This document shows, one piece after another, positions 42,001-51,990 of a stretch of DNA of 64,000 bases. The stretch is taken from positions 4,952,501-5,016,500 of the forward strand of contig CM074760.1 of the NCBI GenBank assembly GCA_037355855.1. Reading direction: 5' to 3'. Below the pieces are notes generated by a model. That model saw only the letters and a program-made list of their open reading frames with translations. It did no database searches and was not told the DNA's origin. The position numbers and the translations under genes are program-made. Position 1 is the stretch's first letter. Every line of letters begins with the position of its first letter. The DNA comes from Pseudo-nitzschia pungens (lineage: Eukaryota > Bacillariophyta > Bacillariophyceae > Bacillariales > Bacillariaceae).

Positions 42001-44861
42001 CCGGTGACTTCTCTGTTGCTGATAAGAATGGCAATCGCGCTACCCTGGATCGTTTTGAAGTTGACCATGCTGACAAGACCCTTGGGGTTTTTATCTCCAT
42101 GGATGGCAATGAGGAAGCACAGATTGCTCACATGAAGTCACAGTCTCAGTCTTTTGGCTCTCAGCTCAAGGCTTCCAAGTGTGAGAAGAGGGCATCCCTC
42201 TACACATTCAAGTATTCTTTCATGAAGTCTGTTGAATACCCCATGCCTGTCACGCAACTTGATGAGGCCACTTGGACAAAGATCATTCACCCAGCTCTTG
42301 TTCCTGTGCTGAATAAAGCAGGGATGTCACGGACATTTCCCAGACATGTGTTCTATGGTCCTTCCCTCTATCAAGGCTTTGGTTTCATTCACCCCTACCT
42401 CCTCCAAGAGTTCAGTCATATTGCCACCCTTTTTCAGGAATCTGTCAGGTCCTCCCAAACTGGTAGGATTCTCAGGCTAACTGCTGAGTCTCTACGGCTT
42501 GAACTTGGCATTCCTCTCCATCTTGGTGTCACACCATATCATCCTTTTGCTTCCTACGTCACTCCTTGCTGGTACAAACATGTGTGGAAGTTTTTCTCTG
42601 TTCACCCTGTGAGCTTGTTTGAAGACTTCCCAGATCTTCCCCTGCTACGTTCCAATGACTGCTATCTCATGCAAGCCTTTGTCAACGCTGGCTTCAGAGG
42701 TGCTGACTTGTCCCTCTTGAATCACATGCGCATGTCACTCAAGGCTATCTCCCTTGCTGACATTTGTACTCCAGATGGGAAGAGACTCTCTCCCATGGCT
42801 TTCCAGCTGACATCCTCCAATCACTTGAGGGATCATCTTGACTGGCCGAGATGTCCTCCATCTTGGCCTCCAGCAGCAAAGCGTTTTTGGACTAAGGCAC
42901 TTCAGACCTGTTTTCTTCCCCCTTGTCCACCCCCTGCAGCCAGGGCACTAGCTCCTTCTTTTCATCTTGGGCCTTGGCTCTCTCCCCAGACAGCTTCTCT
43001 TTGGCCTTGGTTTTTGTCTCCATCCACCAACAGAATATTCTTCAAAACTTCTACTGGCTGGACTGTGAGCACCTCCCAGGGCAGGGGCAGATACAGGGTC
43101 ACTGCTGAAATCCTTTCTGACAAACCAGCCTGCGCTGATGTGCTTGTCTGCCCTGTTATCTGTGGCCAAGTTGTTCGAGTGGTTGGGTCCTCAGCCTTTG
43201 TTTCCGAACCTCCTGACATGGATCCTCTGGAGTACAATCCATATGATTCTCTTCCAGACTCCCCAGTAGATGCCTTTGATGCACTCTGTGAGTCTCCAAG
43301 GGTACTTCTCCACAAATATTCTCTACCACAGGCTGGCTGTCAACACCTTGTTGATGCTATCCAGAGTGGTATTGCCAGTGCTGTCTGTGATGGGTCATTT
43401 GATCCGGACCTTCTCAGAGGAACTTCTGCATTCATTTTGTCACCCAATACCTCCACCAAGACTGCTTCATTGTTCCTCACTGGCTGTAATTTTGTCAGTG
43501 GATCCCCTGAGGATCAGTCATCCTACAGGAGTGAACTGGCGGGTATCATTGGAGTTCTCACCTGTTGCACTGCTCTGGTGAATCTTTTTGATATTGCTTC
43601 TGGCTCTATCACTATTGCTCTGGATGGTGACACAGCTCTCAAACAGGCTGAGGGATCTTGGCCATTGGTTATTTCCCAGAAGTCTTTTGATTATGTTTAT
43701 GTCATCAGAAACATGATTTCTGCCCTGCCAATCTCTGTGCACTTTCGGTGGGTTCAGGGCCATCAAGCTGGAATCTTTCTTGATTGGTGGGCCCTTCGCA
43801 ATCATCAGGTTGACAGAATGGCAAAGGCCTTTCTCTCTGTTCATAAAGCTTCGGCCCATCACTATCCCAGACTTGTGTTTGAGCCCTGGGCTTTTTCTCT
43901 CAATGGAAGCAAGTGCTCAAGGTTTGATCAGAATGCTCTGCATGTTGCCATTTCTGGTCCTCCTCTTCTTAAATACTGGCAGACCCACCATGATATTCCC
44001 ATTCCACAACCTGTTTTGAGTTCCATCCATTGGTGTGCCCATCTGTCTGCCTTCAAGCGCTTACCTCCTGGCATGCAACGGTGGTTTGTCAAATTTGCTT
44101 CTGGATGCATTGGTGTTGGCAACCAACTACTTCACTACCAGTATCAGGATCACTCCCGGTGCCCATTGTGTGATGCAGACAACGAGAAGGTCTCTCATGT
44201 GCTCTCCTGCAAGGACACTGGGGCAGTACAGCACAGTGTGTCAGCTTTCAAGGGACCACTGCAGAAGAGGCTTGAAGTTGAACAAACTGATCCATCATTG
44301 GTCGTTGCCATTGTGGATCTTCTCACCAGAGTTCGGAAGGGCCAGACCATTTATCCATCATCCTACTCACTTGCAATTGCGTCTGCTGTCAGGGCACAGA
44401 GGACTATTGGCTGGCACAACTGGCTTCTTGGTAGGTGGTCTCCTCGCTGGTACCAAATTCAGGCTGACTACTACTCCCACATTGGAAGCAAGCGCTCTCC
44501 CAAACGTTGGGCTACAGCTGTCATCCATCAGTTCTTTCTTACCTCCTGGGATCTTTGGACTTATAGGAATGAACGACTCCATGGTCCTGGGGGTACCCTT
44601 GATGCTGAACAACACCAATCTCTTGATGCTTCCATCACTTCAGAATTGGCAATTGGTGCAGCTGGTGCACTTCCCCAGTCACACTCCCTGTTACAAACCC
44701 CTTTCCACGTCCTACAAGGTTACACCCTGACTGCCAAGCGGCAGTGGCTTGCAACCATCCACCTTGCAAGGAAGCAATATGCAGCGCCTGTTCCACCAGT
44801 GCAGCCATACCAACAAGAGGCTGCTCTTCTCAGAGCCTGGCTTACTGGACCTCAGGGTTGA
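39021..44861 (+). CDS. LINE-B ORF2: APE endonuclease, reverse transcriptase, RNase H, zinc motif (1946 aa)
   Basis: Nicks target DNA and reverse-transcribes element RNA at the nick. Start chosen at ATG 39021 because LINE-A conserves it. Domains: APE-type endonuclease, residues about 70-335 (FQNIG, AEH, IDQNAD, IDAIWVS, SDH at 328-330); reverse transcriptase about 760-1000, with NDAKGCYDRI, SGCGQGNGIGP and catalytic FVDD at 924-927; RNase H about 1450-1600, with Asp 1457 (CDGSFD), SYRSELAG, ALDGDTAL and NHQVDRMAK; C-terminal C-x2-C-x8-H-x3-C motif from residue 1714. All expected catalytic residues are present. RNase H after RT points to the I/Tad-like clades. Confidence 0.94.
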   Translation: MVSSSDMRCDGMPSNPNPINASPVSPFSPSASSPVPHFVQLTLHGESLAAKDSDTFGHSFPQAPSSNSTIITFQNIGPQRRAAFMSMSKHNARQFVKSNASVALFAEHCLNESKLLPCDLFNRRMKNVSPSSFSYLANNKHEASDCSWLQPGGTGFSIDQLFSSHKIAHGADPSGLGRWSFVKFQGRDGYTVTMFSAYCPVENDRDLGSVWNQQYRYFQAAENLFSPNPCILFHRDLTAALQVCLGAGDQVILGIDQNADVRTDGLSFELKALGFRDAILTLHSQSSPPATHNRNTTRTPIDAIWVSENVDVLRAGYCPFGGAYGMESDHRMLWIEVCNCSLMGKHLPPTVSFSHSKLQSSHPHLRQRYFKRVRHSFLKAGVFSLQAKLEHLLAQFQSGDISVRADLITTYEVLHETSTSLRLSVEQNLCHTRAGLVPWSPKLQVYRDTIDFWRRVVKLRQGVSTSHTVLKRLACKLSLYKGEHSDLSSAILHLKQAYRQYRAVKKLAPSWRDSFNQGLVDALLAEGKPHNQNASQIRARMRRERLQRELGLAARSIRGRVNKSAVLRAIAVGHDGVEQVLESQSTMVPAMADSNVRRQQQCLGTPSMTPSFIQDFGYLGTAHASAQVLDGTYNPPPATDKYLSEFLSCLKVPASILSLPPFDYSVCPADNAAAWKHQRERTASEPSCLSFAHHKAFALDPQLNKFDTLLRSVPLIVGFSPSAWQVITDVEIFKKPGEYRVDKMRLIQLMSPEFQINNKMIGRRILAYAERANAVAVDQHGSRKHHKAINTCLNKKLICDVLRQKRRSGAVAMNDAKGCYDRISHPIAGLTLQSFGVPAHVCEVLLSTLQHAKHHIKTGFGRSGPVYGDEPVPLSGCGQGNGIGPTLWALVSTIVFRMMQQAGHGVHLITSLSLQLVSLVGFAFVDDTDLFCAGSDSSTSGEELAVDFQGALDRWAGGIIATGGAIEPAKSFCYLIDFKWNGSGWDYRSIADMPGDFSVADKNGNRATLDRFEVDHADKTLGVFISMDGNEEAQIAHMKSQSQSFGSQLKASKCEKRASLYTFKYSFMKSVEYPMPVTQLDEATWTKIIHPALVPVLNKAGMSRTFPRHVFYGPSLYQGFGFIHPYLLQEFSHIATLFQESVRSSQTGRILRLTAESLRLELGIPLHLGVTPYHPFASYVTPCWYKHVWKFFSVHPVSLFEDFPDLPLLRSNDCYLMQAFVNAGFRGADLSLLNHMRMSLKAISLADICTPDGKRLSPMAFQLTSSNHLRDHLDWPRCPPSWPPAAKRFWTKALQTCFLPPCPPPAARALAPSFHLGPWLSPQTASLWPWFLSPSTNRIFFKTSTGWTVSTSQGRGRYRVTAEILSDKPACADVLVCPVICGQVVRVVGSSAFVSEPPDMDPLEYNPYDSLPDSPVDAFDALCESPRVLLHKYSLPQAGCQHLVDAIQSGIASAVCDGSFDPDLLRGTSAFILSPNTSTKTASLFLTGCNFVSGSPEDQSSYRSELAGIIGVLTCCTALVNLFDIASGSITIALDGDTALKQAEGSWPLVISQKSFDYVYVIRNMISALPISVHFRWVQGHQAGIFLDWWALRNHQVDRMAKAFLSVHKASAHHYPRLVFEPWAFSLNGSKCSRFDQNALHVAISGPPLLKYWQTHHDIPIPQPVLSSIHWCAHLSAFKRLPPGMQRWFVKFASGCIGVGNQLLHYQYQDHSRCPLCDADNEKVSHVLSCKDTGAVQHSVSAFKGPLQKRLEVEQTDPSLVVAIVDLLTRVRKGQTIYPSSYSLAIASAVRAQRTIGWHNWLLGRWSPRWYQIQADYYSHIGSKRSPKRWATAVIHQFFLTSWDLWTYRNERLHGPGGTLDAEQHQSLDASITSELAIGAAGALPQSHSLLQTPFHVLQGYTLTAKRQWLATIHLARKQYAAPVPPVQPYQQEAALLRAWLTGPQG

Positions 44862-45160
44862 TTACACTTTGTACCTTGGTTTTGTCTTCTGTTCCTGCTT
44901 CTTATCCTGTCCCATCCCTTTTGATACTGGATCTTATCCCAATATCTTCATTCCCATTTCACTTTCTCTCACGTCCCTCTTTTGTGGGACTTGTTTGTCC
45001 TTTCCCCTGCTTGATGTTCAAGGTTTGTTTGAAAATTTGTCGTTCTGCCACTTGGGGTCCTGACTCTATGATGGAGGCGACGTTAAAGTCTGGTTACAGA
45101 CTGAGTAATTTAGTTTCACCTGTGGTGATTAAAGTTATTTAAATACGTATATTATTATTA
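44862..45160 (+). promoter_or_regulatory. LINE-B 3'UTR with two hairpins and ATT tail
   Basis: Near the end are AGTCTG-GTTA-CAGACT (45087-45102) and TCACC-TGT-GGTGA (45116-45128), then TTATTTAAATACG and ATT repeats. LINE-A has both hairpins (50389-50404; 50418-50430), with loop TTT in the second and a TTAA tail. The RT probably recognises this end; inferred from other LINEs. Confidence 0.6.
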
Positions 45161-45178
45161 TTGAATTTTTTTTAGACA
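45161..45178 (+). repeat. 18-bp target-site duplication of LINE-B, right copy
   Basis: Same as 35169-35186. Confidence 0.93.
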
Positions 45179-45184
45179 AGTCAC

Positions 45185-45250
45185 GATTGGGTCGCGATCG
45201 GGTCGCGATTGGTCGCGATCGGGTCGCGATTGGTCGCGATGGGTCGCGAA
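45185..45250 (+). repeat. phased TCGCGA motifs beside the right TIR
   Basis: TCGCGA starts at 45192, 45203, 45213, 45224, 45234 and 45244, steps of 11, 10, 11, 10, 10 bp; the last is inside the TIR. The spacing equals one DNA helical turn. Subterminal repeats of this kind often bind transposase. Confidence 0.75.
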
Positions 45251-45264
45251 CCAGTTTTCGGACG
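45241..45264 (-). repeat. right terminal inverted repeat of the large unit
   Basis: Exact reverse complement of 17616-17639, followed by TG (45265-45266) and LINE-A ORF2. Confidence 0.9.
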
Positions 45265-45266
45265 TG

Positions 45267-48200
45267 GGTATTGTCCCTTTGGTGGTGCCTATGGTATGGA
45301 ATCTGACCACAGAATGCTTTGGATTGAAGTCTGTAATTGCAGCCTCATGGGCAAACATCTGCCACCTCCTGTGAGCTTCTCCCATTCCAAACTCCAGTCC
45401 TCCCACCCTCATCTGCGCCAACGGTATTTCAAGCGTGTCAGGCACAGCTTTCTCAAGGCTGGAGTGTTTTCTCTCCAAGCTAAGCTGGAGCACCTCCTGG
45501 CTCAGTTTCAGTCTGGGGATTTTTCTGTGCGCACCGATCTCATCACCACATACGAAGTCCTCCATGAAACCTCCACCTCTCTTAGGCTCTCTGTTGAACA
45601 AAACCTCTGCCACACTAGAGCTGGTTTGGTTCCATGGTCACCAAAGCTGCAAGTCTATCGTGATACCATTGACTTTTGGAGGCGTGTTGTAAAGCTGAGA
45701 CAGGGTGTGTCCACCAGTCATACTGTTTTGAAAAGGCTGGCTTGCAAGCTTTCTCTTTACAAAGGGGAGCACAGTGATCTTTCCAGTGCTCTCCTCCATC
45801 TGAAACAAGCTTACCGGCAATACCGGGCAGTGAAGAAATTGGCCCCCTCATGGAGAGACTCCTTCAATCAAGGCCTGGTGGATGCACTTCTTGCTGAAGG
45901 CAAGCCTCACAACCAGAATGCTTCCCAGATTCGTGCCAGGATGCGCAGGGAACGGCTTCAACGAGATCTTGGCCTCGCTGCTCGGTCTATTCGGGGACGT
46001 GTCAACAAGTCAGCAGTCTTGCGTGCTATTGCAGTTGGCCATGATGGTGTTGAACAGGTCTTGGAGTCTCAGTCTACTATGGTACCAGCTATGGCTGAAT
46101 CCAATGTCCGGCGTCAACAGCAGTGTCTTGGCACTCCCTCCATGAATCCCTCCTTCATTCAAGACTTTGGATACCTAGGCACAGCCCATGCTTCTGCTCA
46201 AGTTCTTGATGGCACATATAATCCTCCTCCTGCCACTGACAAATACCTGTCTGAATTTCTTTCTTGTCTCAAAGTCCCTGACTCTATCCTGAGTTTGCCC
46301 CCCTTTGACTATTCAGTGTGTCCAGCTGACAATGCTGCTGCCTGGAAACGCCAGAGGGAACGCACAGCAAGTGAACCTTCTTGTTTGAGCTTTTCCCACC
46401 ACAAGGCATTTGCCCTGGATCCCCAGCTGAACAAGTTTGACACTCTCCTGAGATCAGTCCCCTTGATTGTTGGCTTCTCTCCTTCTGCTTGGCAGGTCAT
46501 CACTGATGTTGAGATCTTCAAGAAACCTGGGGAATATAGAGTGGATAAGATGAGGCTTATTCAGCTGATGTCTCCTGAGTTCCAAATCAACAACAAGATG
46601 ATTGGCAGACGCATTCTTGCCTATGCTGAACTTGCCAATGCAGTGGCTGCCGATCAACATGGAAGCCGGAAACACCACAAGGCCATCAACACCTGCCTGA
46701 ACAAGAAGCTCATATGTGATGTGTTGCGGCAGAAGCGCAGATCTGGTGCTGTTGCTATGAATGATGCCAAGGGCTGTTATGATCGAATCTCTCATCCCAT
46801 TGCAGGTCTCACTCTCCAGAGCTTTGGGGTTCCTGCACATGTGTGTGAAGTTCTTCTGTCTACTTTGCAACATGCCAAACACCACATCAAAACTGGTTTT
46901 GGTCGGTCCGGCCCTGTGTATGGTGATGAACCTGTTCCTCTCAGTGGTTGTGGCCAAGGCAACGGTATTGGTCCAACTCTTTGGGCTTTGGTGTCAACAA
47001 TTGTCTTCCGAATGATGCAACAGGCTGGGCATGGTGTCCATCTTATCACTTCATTGTCACTGCAACTGGTTTCTCTTGTGGGTTTTGCCTTTGTGGATGA
47101 CACAGATTTGTTTTGTGCTGGCTCTGATTCCTCAACATCTGGTGAGGAATTGGCTGTTGACTTTCAGGGAGCTCTTGACCGATGGGCTGGTGGGATTATT
47201 GCCACTGGTGGTGCTATTGAACCTGCCAAATCCTTCTGTTATTTGATTGATTTCAAATGGAATGGATCCGGTTGGGACTATCGCTCAATTGCTGACATGC
47301 CTGGTGACTTCTCTGTTGCTGACAAGAATGGCAATCGAGCTACCCTGGATCGGTTCGAAGTTGACCATGCTGACAAGACCCTTGGGGTTTTTATCTCCAT
47401 GGATGGCAATGAGGAAGCACAGATTGCTCACATGCAGTCCCAGTCTCAGTCTTTTGGCTCTCAACTCAAGGCTTCCAAGTGTGAGAAGAGGGCCTCGCTC
47501 TACACCTTCAAGTATTCTTTCATGAAGTCTGTTGAATACCCCATGCCTGTCACGCAACTTGATGAGGCCACCTGGACTAAGATTATTCACCCAGCTCTTG
47601 TTCCTGTGCTTAACAAAGCAGGGATGTCACGGACATTTCCTAGACATGTGTTCTATGGTCCTTCCCTCTATCAAGGCTTTGGTTTCATCCATCCATACCT
47701 CCTCCAAGAGTTTAGTCATATTGCCACTCTCTTTCAGGAATCTGTCAGGTCCTCGCAAACTGGTAGGATTCTCAGGCTCACTGCTGAGTCTCTCCGGCTT
47801 GAACTTGGACTTCCTCTCCATCTTGGTGTCACACCCTATCATCCTTTTGCTTCATACGTCACTCCCTGCTGGTACAAACATGTGTGGAAGTTTTTCTCTG
47901 TTCACCCTGTGAGCTTGTTTGAAGACTTCCCAGATCTTCCTCTGTTACGTTCCAATGACTGTTATCTCATGCAAGCCTTTGTCAACTCTGGCTTCAGAGG
48001 TGCTGACTTGTCCCTCTTGAATCACATTCGCATGTCCCTCAAGGCTATCTCCCTTGCTGATATTTGTACTCCAGATGGGAAAAGACTCTCTCCCATGGCT
48101 TTCCAGCTGACATCCTCCAATCACTTGAGGGATCATCTTGACTGGCCTAGATGTCCTCCATCTTGGCCTCCAGCAGCAAAGCGCTTATGGACTAAGGCTC

Positions 48201-50155
48201 TTCAGACCTGTTTTCTTCCCCCCTGTCCACCCCCTGCAGCCAGGGCACTGGCTCCTTCTTTTCACCTTGGGCATTGGCTCTCTCCCCAGACAGCTTCTCT
48301 TTGGCCTTGGTTTTTGTCTCCATCCACCAACAGAATATTCTTCAAAACTTCTACTGGCTGGATTGTGAGCACCTCCCAGGGCAGGGGCAGATACAGGGTC
48401 ACTTCTGAACTCATTTCTGACAAACCAGCCTGTGCTGATGTGCTTGTCTGCCCTGTTATCTGTGGCCAAGTTGTTCGAGTGGTTGGGTCCTCTGCTTTTG
48501 TTTCTGAACCCCCTGACATGGATCCTCTGGAGTACAATCCATTTGATTCTCTTCCAGACTCCCCAGTAGATGCCTTTGATTCACTCTGTGAGTCTCCAAG
48601 AGTACTTCTCCACAAATATTCCCTACCACAAGCTGGCTGTCAGCACCTTGTTGATGCTATTGAGAGTGGTACTGCCAGTGCTGTATGTGATGGTTCATTT
48701 GATCCGGACCTTCTCAGAGGAACTTCTGCATTCATTTTGTCACCCAATACCTCCACCAAGACTGCTTCATTGTTCCTCACTGGCTGTAATTTTGTCAGTG
48801 GATCCCCTGAGGATCAATCATCCTATAGGAGTGAACTGGCAGGCATCATTGGGGTTCTCACCTGTTGCACTGCTCTGGTGAGTCTTTTTGATACTGCTTC
48901 TGGCTCTATCACCATTGCTCTGGATGGTGACACAGCTCTCAAACAGGCTGAGGGATCCTGGCCCTTGGTTATTTCCCAGAAGTCTTTTGATTATGTTTAT
49001 GTCATCAGAAACATGATTTCTGCCCTGCCAATTTCTGTGCATTTTCAGTGGGTTCAGGGACATCAAGCTGGAATCTTTCTTGATTGGTGGGCCCTTCGCA
49101 ATCATCAGGTTGACAGCATGGCAAAGGCATTTCTCTCTGTCCATAGAGCTTCTGCCCATCACTATCCCAGACTGGTGTTTGAGCCTTGGGCTTTTTCTCT
49201 CAATGGAAGCAAGTGTTCAAGGTTTGATCAGAATGATTTGCATGTTGCCATTTCTGGTCCTCCTCTTCTTAAATACTGGCAGACCCACCATGATATCCCC
49301 ATTCCACAACCTGTTTTGGGTTCCATCCATTGGTGTGCCCATCTGTCTGCCTTTAAGCGTTTACCTCCTGGCATGCAAAGGTGGTTTGTCAAATTTGCTT
49401 CTGGATGCATTGGTGTTGGCAACCAACTACTTCACTACCAGTATCAGGATCACTCCAGGTGCCCATTGTGTGATGCAGACAACGAGAAGGTGTCTCATGT
49501 GCTCTCCTGCAAGGACACTGGGGCAGTACAGCACAGTATGTCTGCTTTCAAGGGACCCCTGCAGAAGAGGCTTGAAGTTGAACAAACTGATCCATCATTG
49601 GTTGGTGCCATTGTGGATCTTCTCACCAGAGTTCGGAAGGGCCAGAACATTTATCCATCATCCTACTCACTTGCAATTGCTTCTGCTGTCAGGGCACAGA
49701 GGACTATTGGTTGGCACAACTGGCTTCTTGGTAGGTGGTCTCCTCGCTGGTATCAAATCCAGGCTGACTACTACTCCCACATTGGAAGCAAGCGCTCTCC
49801 CAAACGTTGGGCCACAGCTATCATCCATCAGTTCTTTCTTACCTCCTGGGATCTTTGGACCTATAGGAATGAACGACTCCATGGTCCTGGGGGTACCCTT
49901 GATGTTGAACAACACCAATCTCTTGATGCTTCCATCTCCTCTGAATTGGCAATTGGTGCAGCTGGTGCACTTCCCCAGTCACACTCCCTTTTACAAACCC
50001 CTTTCCAAGTCCTACGAGGTTACACCCTGACTGCCAAGAGGCAGTGGCTTGCAACCATCCACCTTGCCAGGAAGCAGTATGCAGCACCTGTCCAACCAGT
50101 GCAGCCATATCAACGCGAGGCTGCTCTCCTCAGAGCCTGGCTTACTGGACCTTAG
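45267..50155 (+). pseudogene. LINE-A ORF2, segment 3 (endonuclease end, RT, RNase H)
   Basis: Resumes exactly where segment 2 stopped (GYCPFGG) and stays open to TAG 50153-50155. It carries the SDH end of the endonuclease, RT with NDAKGCYDRI and FVDD, RNase H and the zinc motif, nearly identical to LINE-B ORF2. Catalytic motifs are intact, but the segment has lost its start: an open frame from 45209 runs in from the TIR sequence, which would give an RT-RNase H protein without a full endonuclease if transcribed. I do not regard it as a gene. Confidence 0.88.
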
Positions 50156-50467
50156 GGTTGCTTCCACTTTGTACCTTGGTTTTGTCTTCTGTTCCTGCTT
50201 CTCATCCTGTCCCATACCTTTTGATACTGGATCCCATCCAACTATCTTCCTTCCCCTCTCATTTTCTTTCAAGTCCCTACTGTGTGGGACTTGTTTTGTT
50301 CCTTTCCCTGTTTGATGTTCAAGGTTTGTTTGAAAAATTTGTCGTTCTACCACTTGGGGTCCTGACTCTATGATGGAGGTGACGTTAAAGTCTGGTTACA
50401 GACTGAGTAATTTAGTTTCACCTTTGGTGATTAAAGTTATTTAAATACGTATATTAATTAATTAATT
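50156..50467 (+). promoter_or_regulatory. LINE-A 3'UTR with two hairpins and TTAA tail
   Basis: Ends TTATTTAAATACGTATATTAATTAATTAATT. The hairpins AGTCTG-GTTA-CAGACT and TCACC-TTT-GGTGA are conserved with LINE-B; the loop change TGT/TTT leaves the second stem intact. Confidence 0.6.
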
Positions 50468-50487
50468 ACCACTATGGAAAAAGAACA
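50468..50487 (+). repeat. 20-bp target-site duplication of LINE-A, right copy
   Basis: Same as 647-666. Confidence 0.92.
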
Positions 50488-51474
50488 CCTTGAAATAGTA
50501 CTTTGCTGCAAAGAGTACAGAAAAATGCTACTTGGCGGTGTCATCAATGTATACCGTACACCAACCATAAGAACCTTACCTTCCGAACCCTCTCAGTCCA
50601 ATGAGTCCTCCGATGGAGACTATTCCTGGAAGAATTTGGTGTCAATCTCACCTATGTAGAAGGCAAGAAGAATGTTCTTGCAGATGTCTTCTCCAGGCTC
50701 CCCCGGATGGATCCACCTACAGAGGGGAAGAAAGAAGCCCTTGGAAAGGGCACTCTCATGGATTTCTTGAAACTTGACGTCCCCAAGCAAGATGAAGAAC
50801 TATTTTTAGCTGAATTCCCCATTCTATTCCAGCACTTGTGCCATGACGCAGACCAGGAACTACAAGCCTGTTTGCTGAACAATGAGTGCCTAGTTAATCT
50901 ACCAAACAACCAAGACATGGAATGCCCGGTGAATTATTTCTAGATCTATCTTCATCAGCAAGAGGACCCTACCATCAGGTTCAAGACCCAATCCAAAGCT
51001 TTCTTTAACCAAGAACTAGAGGCAATAATATTTTATGCTATACCAGCCAAGCAAACCCGTTGAATTGGAGAATTTACATACCATCTTCACTCATCAATGA
51101 TATAATCAAATGGTATCATCTCCTGTTGGGTCATTGTGGATCCACCAGGCTATACCAAACCATCTCAGCAAGATTCTATGCTGACAACTTATCGAATCTG
51201 TGCAAGTCCTACATTTGCTCCGACAACTGCATCCAATACAAAAACCAACAATCCAAGTATGGGATACTTCCACCAAAAGAAGCCCCACTATTACCTTTTA
51301 ATGAAGTGCATGTTGATCTCATAGCCCATGGAAGATTACTGCTCAAGGCAAGAATTACACCTGCAAGACCATCACCTGTATTGACCCAGTTACTAACCTC
51401 CTGGAAATCATCCGAATCAGGGACAAATCTTCACAACATGTGTCTAATCAGTTCAAAAACTGTTGGCTCAAAAG
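50488..51474 (+). pseudogene. Ty3/gypsy pol fragment G0, right part (RNase H end to integrase)
   Basis: Continues RNase H (VLCCKEYRKMLLGG) and runs into the linker (MDPPTEGKKEALGKG), the integrase zinc region (HLLLGHCGSTR) and the first integrase Asp region. It ends in the phrase corresponding to QFKNCWL of G1. A 5-bp insertion near 50556, a TAG at 50941-50943 and further shifts break it. After about 51474 the match to Ty3 is lost, so the copy was truncated or cut by another event. Confidence 0.9.
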
Positions 51475-51985
51475 GGAATATAGAGCATTGTAGAGCAGAG
51501 TATTAGCTAAAAGATCATGTCTTTACTTTCAACAGAGATGTCACGGACTTGCTTCATCACCACTTACACAAGGTTGCTTAAAAATAACTTTTGACGGATA
51601 CCGGTACGTTACAGGGATTGATTTTTTATTTACAAGACAACTAGAGTGGTACGGTAGCGTTTCAAGCATGCCAAAATTATTTGCAGTGGTTCAGTTTCTG
51701 TGCATCTCGGTGTAAACCTTAGTTAAGGGTTTAGTAAGTAAAGTCGTTGAGACACCGTAGAAAACAGTACATTTTCTACACGTGCGTCAGCAGATGACTT
51801 TATTTACTCAACCCTTACCCTGTCTCACCATCCGTCTGTTTACCGTATTTTCGATCGATAGAGGTTTGAAACTCTGAGACGAATTTTGATCACTTTTTTT
51901 TGCTCTGCTATCATGTATTTGCAACAATAATGAAGGCATAGACCACTTTCAACTTTAAACCACCAACAACATTAACTACAAGCGC
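51475..51985. other. non-coding, no feature seen
   Basis: About 0.5 kb of AT-leaning sequence between the Ty3 fragment and the transposase relic. No ORF, RNA gene or terminal repeat recognised. Confidence 0.5.
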
Positions 51986-51990
51986 TTGTG

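Larger units (their letters stand above)
35187..45160 (+). mobile_element. LINE-B, non-LTR retrotransposon with both ORFs open
   Basis: About 10 kb with an 18-bp target duplication, a leader with 192-bp monomers, ORF1 (985 aa), ORF2 (1946 aa; endonuclease, RT, RNase H, zinc motif), a 0.3-kb 3'UTR and an ATT-repeat tail. Its leader is shorter at the 5' end than that of LINE-A, so it may be truncated inside the monomers while keeping both ORFs. No stop or frameshift was found in either ORF, so it may be mobile. It is inserted in the large TIR unit, 86 bp from its right end. Confidence 0.93.
17616..45264. mobile_element. 27.6-kb unit with perfect 24-bp terminal inverted repeats
   Basis: Both ends carry the same 24 bp in opposite orientation (17616-17639, starting CGTCCGAAAACTGG, and 45241-45264). 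The unit interrupts LINE-A ORF2 exactly, with a TG duplication. No transposase was recognised inside. Subtracting LINE-B, the Copia element and the small foldback element leaves about 7 kb, mostly tandem arrays and AT-rich DNA. Terminal inverted repeats and a short target duplication indicate a cut-and-paste DNA transposon, presumably non-autonomous. The superfamily is not identified: TG is not the TA of Tc1/mariner, and the ends are not CACTA. Confidence 0.8.
667..50467 (+). mobile_element. LINE-A, non-LTR retrotransposon with RNase H (I/Tad-like), broken by three nested insertions
   Basis: A single LINE copy spans almost 50 kb because other elements entered it. Removing G1 (1371-7159), G2 (11398-17044) and the large inverted-repeat unit (17616-45266) leaves about 10.7 kb: a roughly 1.6-kb 5'UTR, ORF1, ORF2, a roughly 0.3-kb 3'UTR and a TTAA-type tail. 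At each junction the sequence rejoins exactly as in the uninterrupted relative LINE-B at 35187-45160. ORF1 and ORF2 carry stops and frameshifts, so this copy is dead. The combination of endonuclease, RT, RNase H and a non-poly(A) microsatellite tail fits the I/Tad group; the clade is inferred. Confidence 0.9.

Noticed and set aside
45209..50155. A separate 5'-truncated LINE with its own start codon
   Set aside because: The sequence begins exactly where LINE-A segment 2 ends, and the TIR unit lies between; it is the 3' part of LINE-A.
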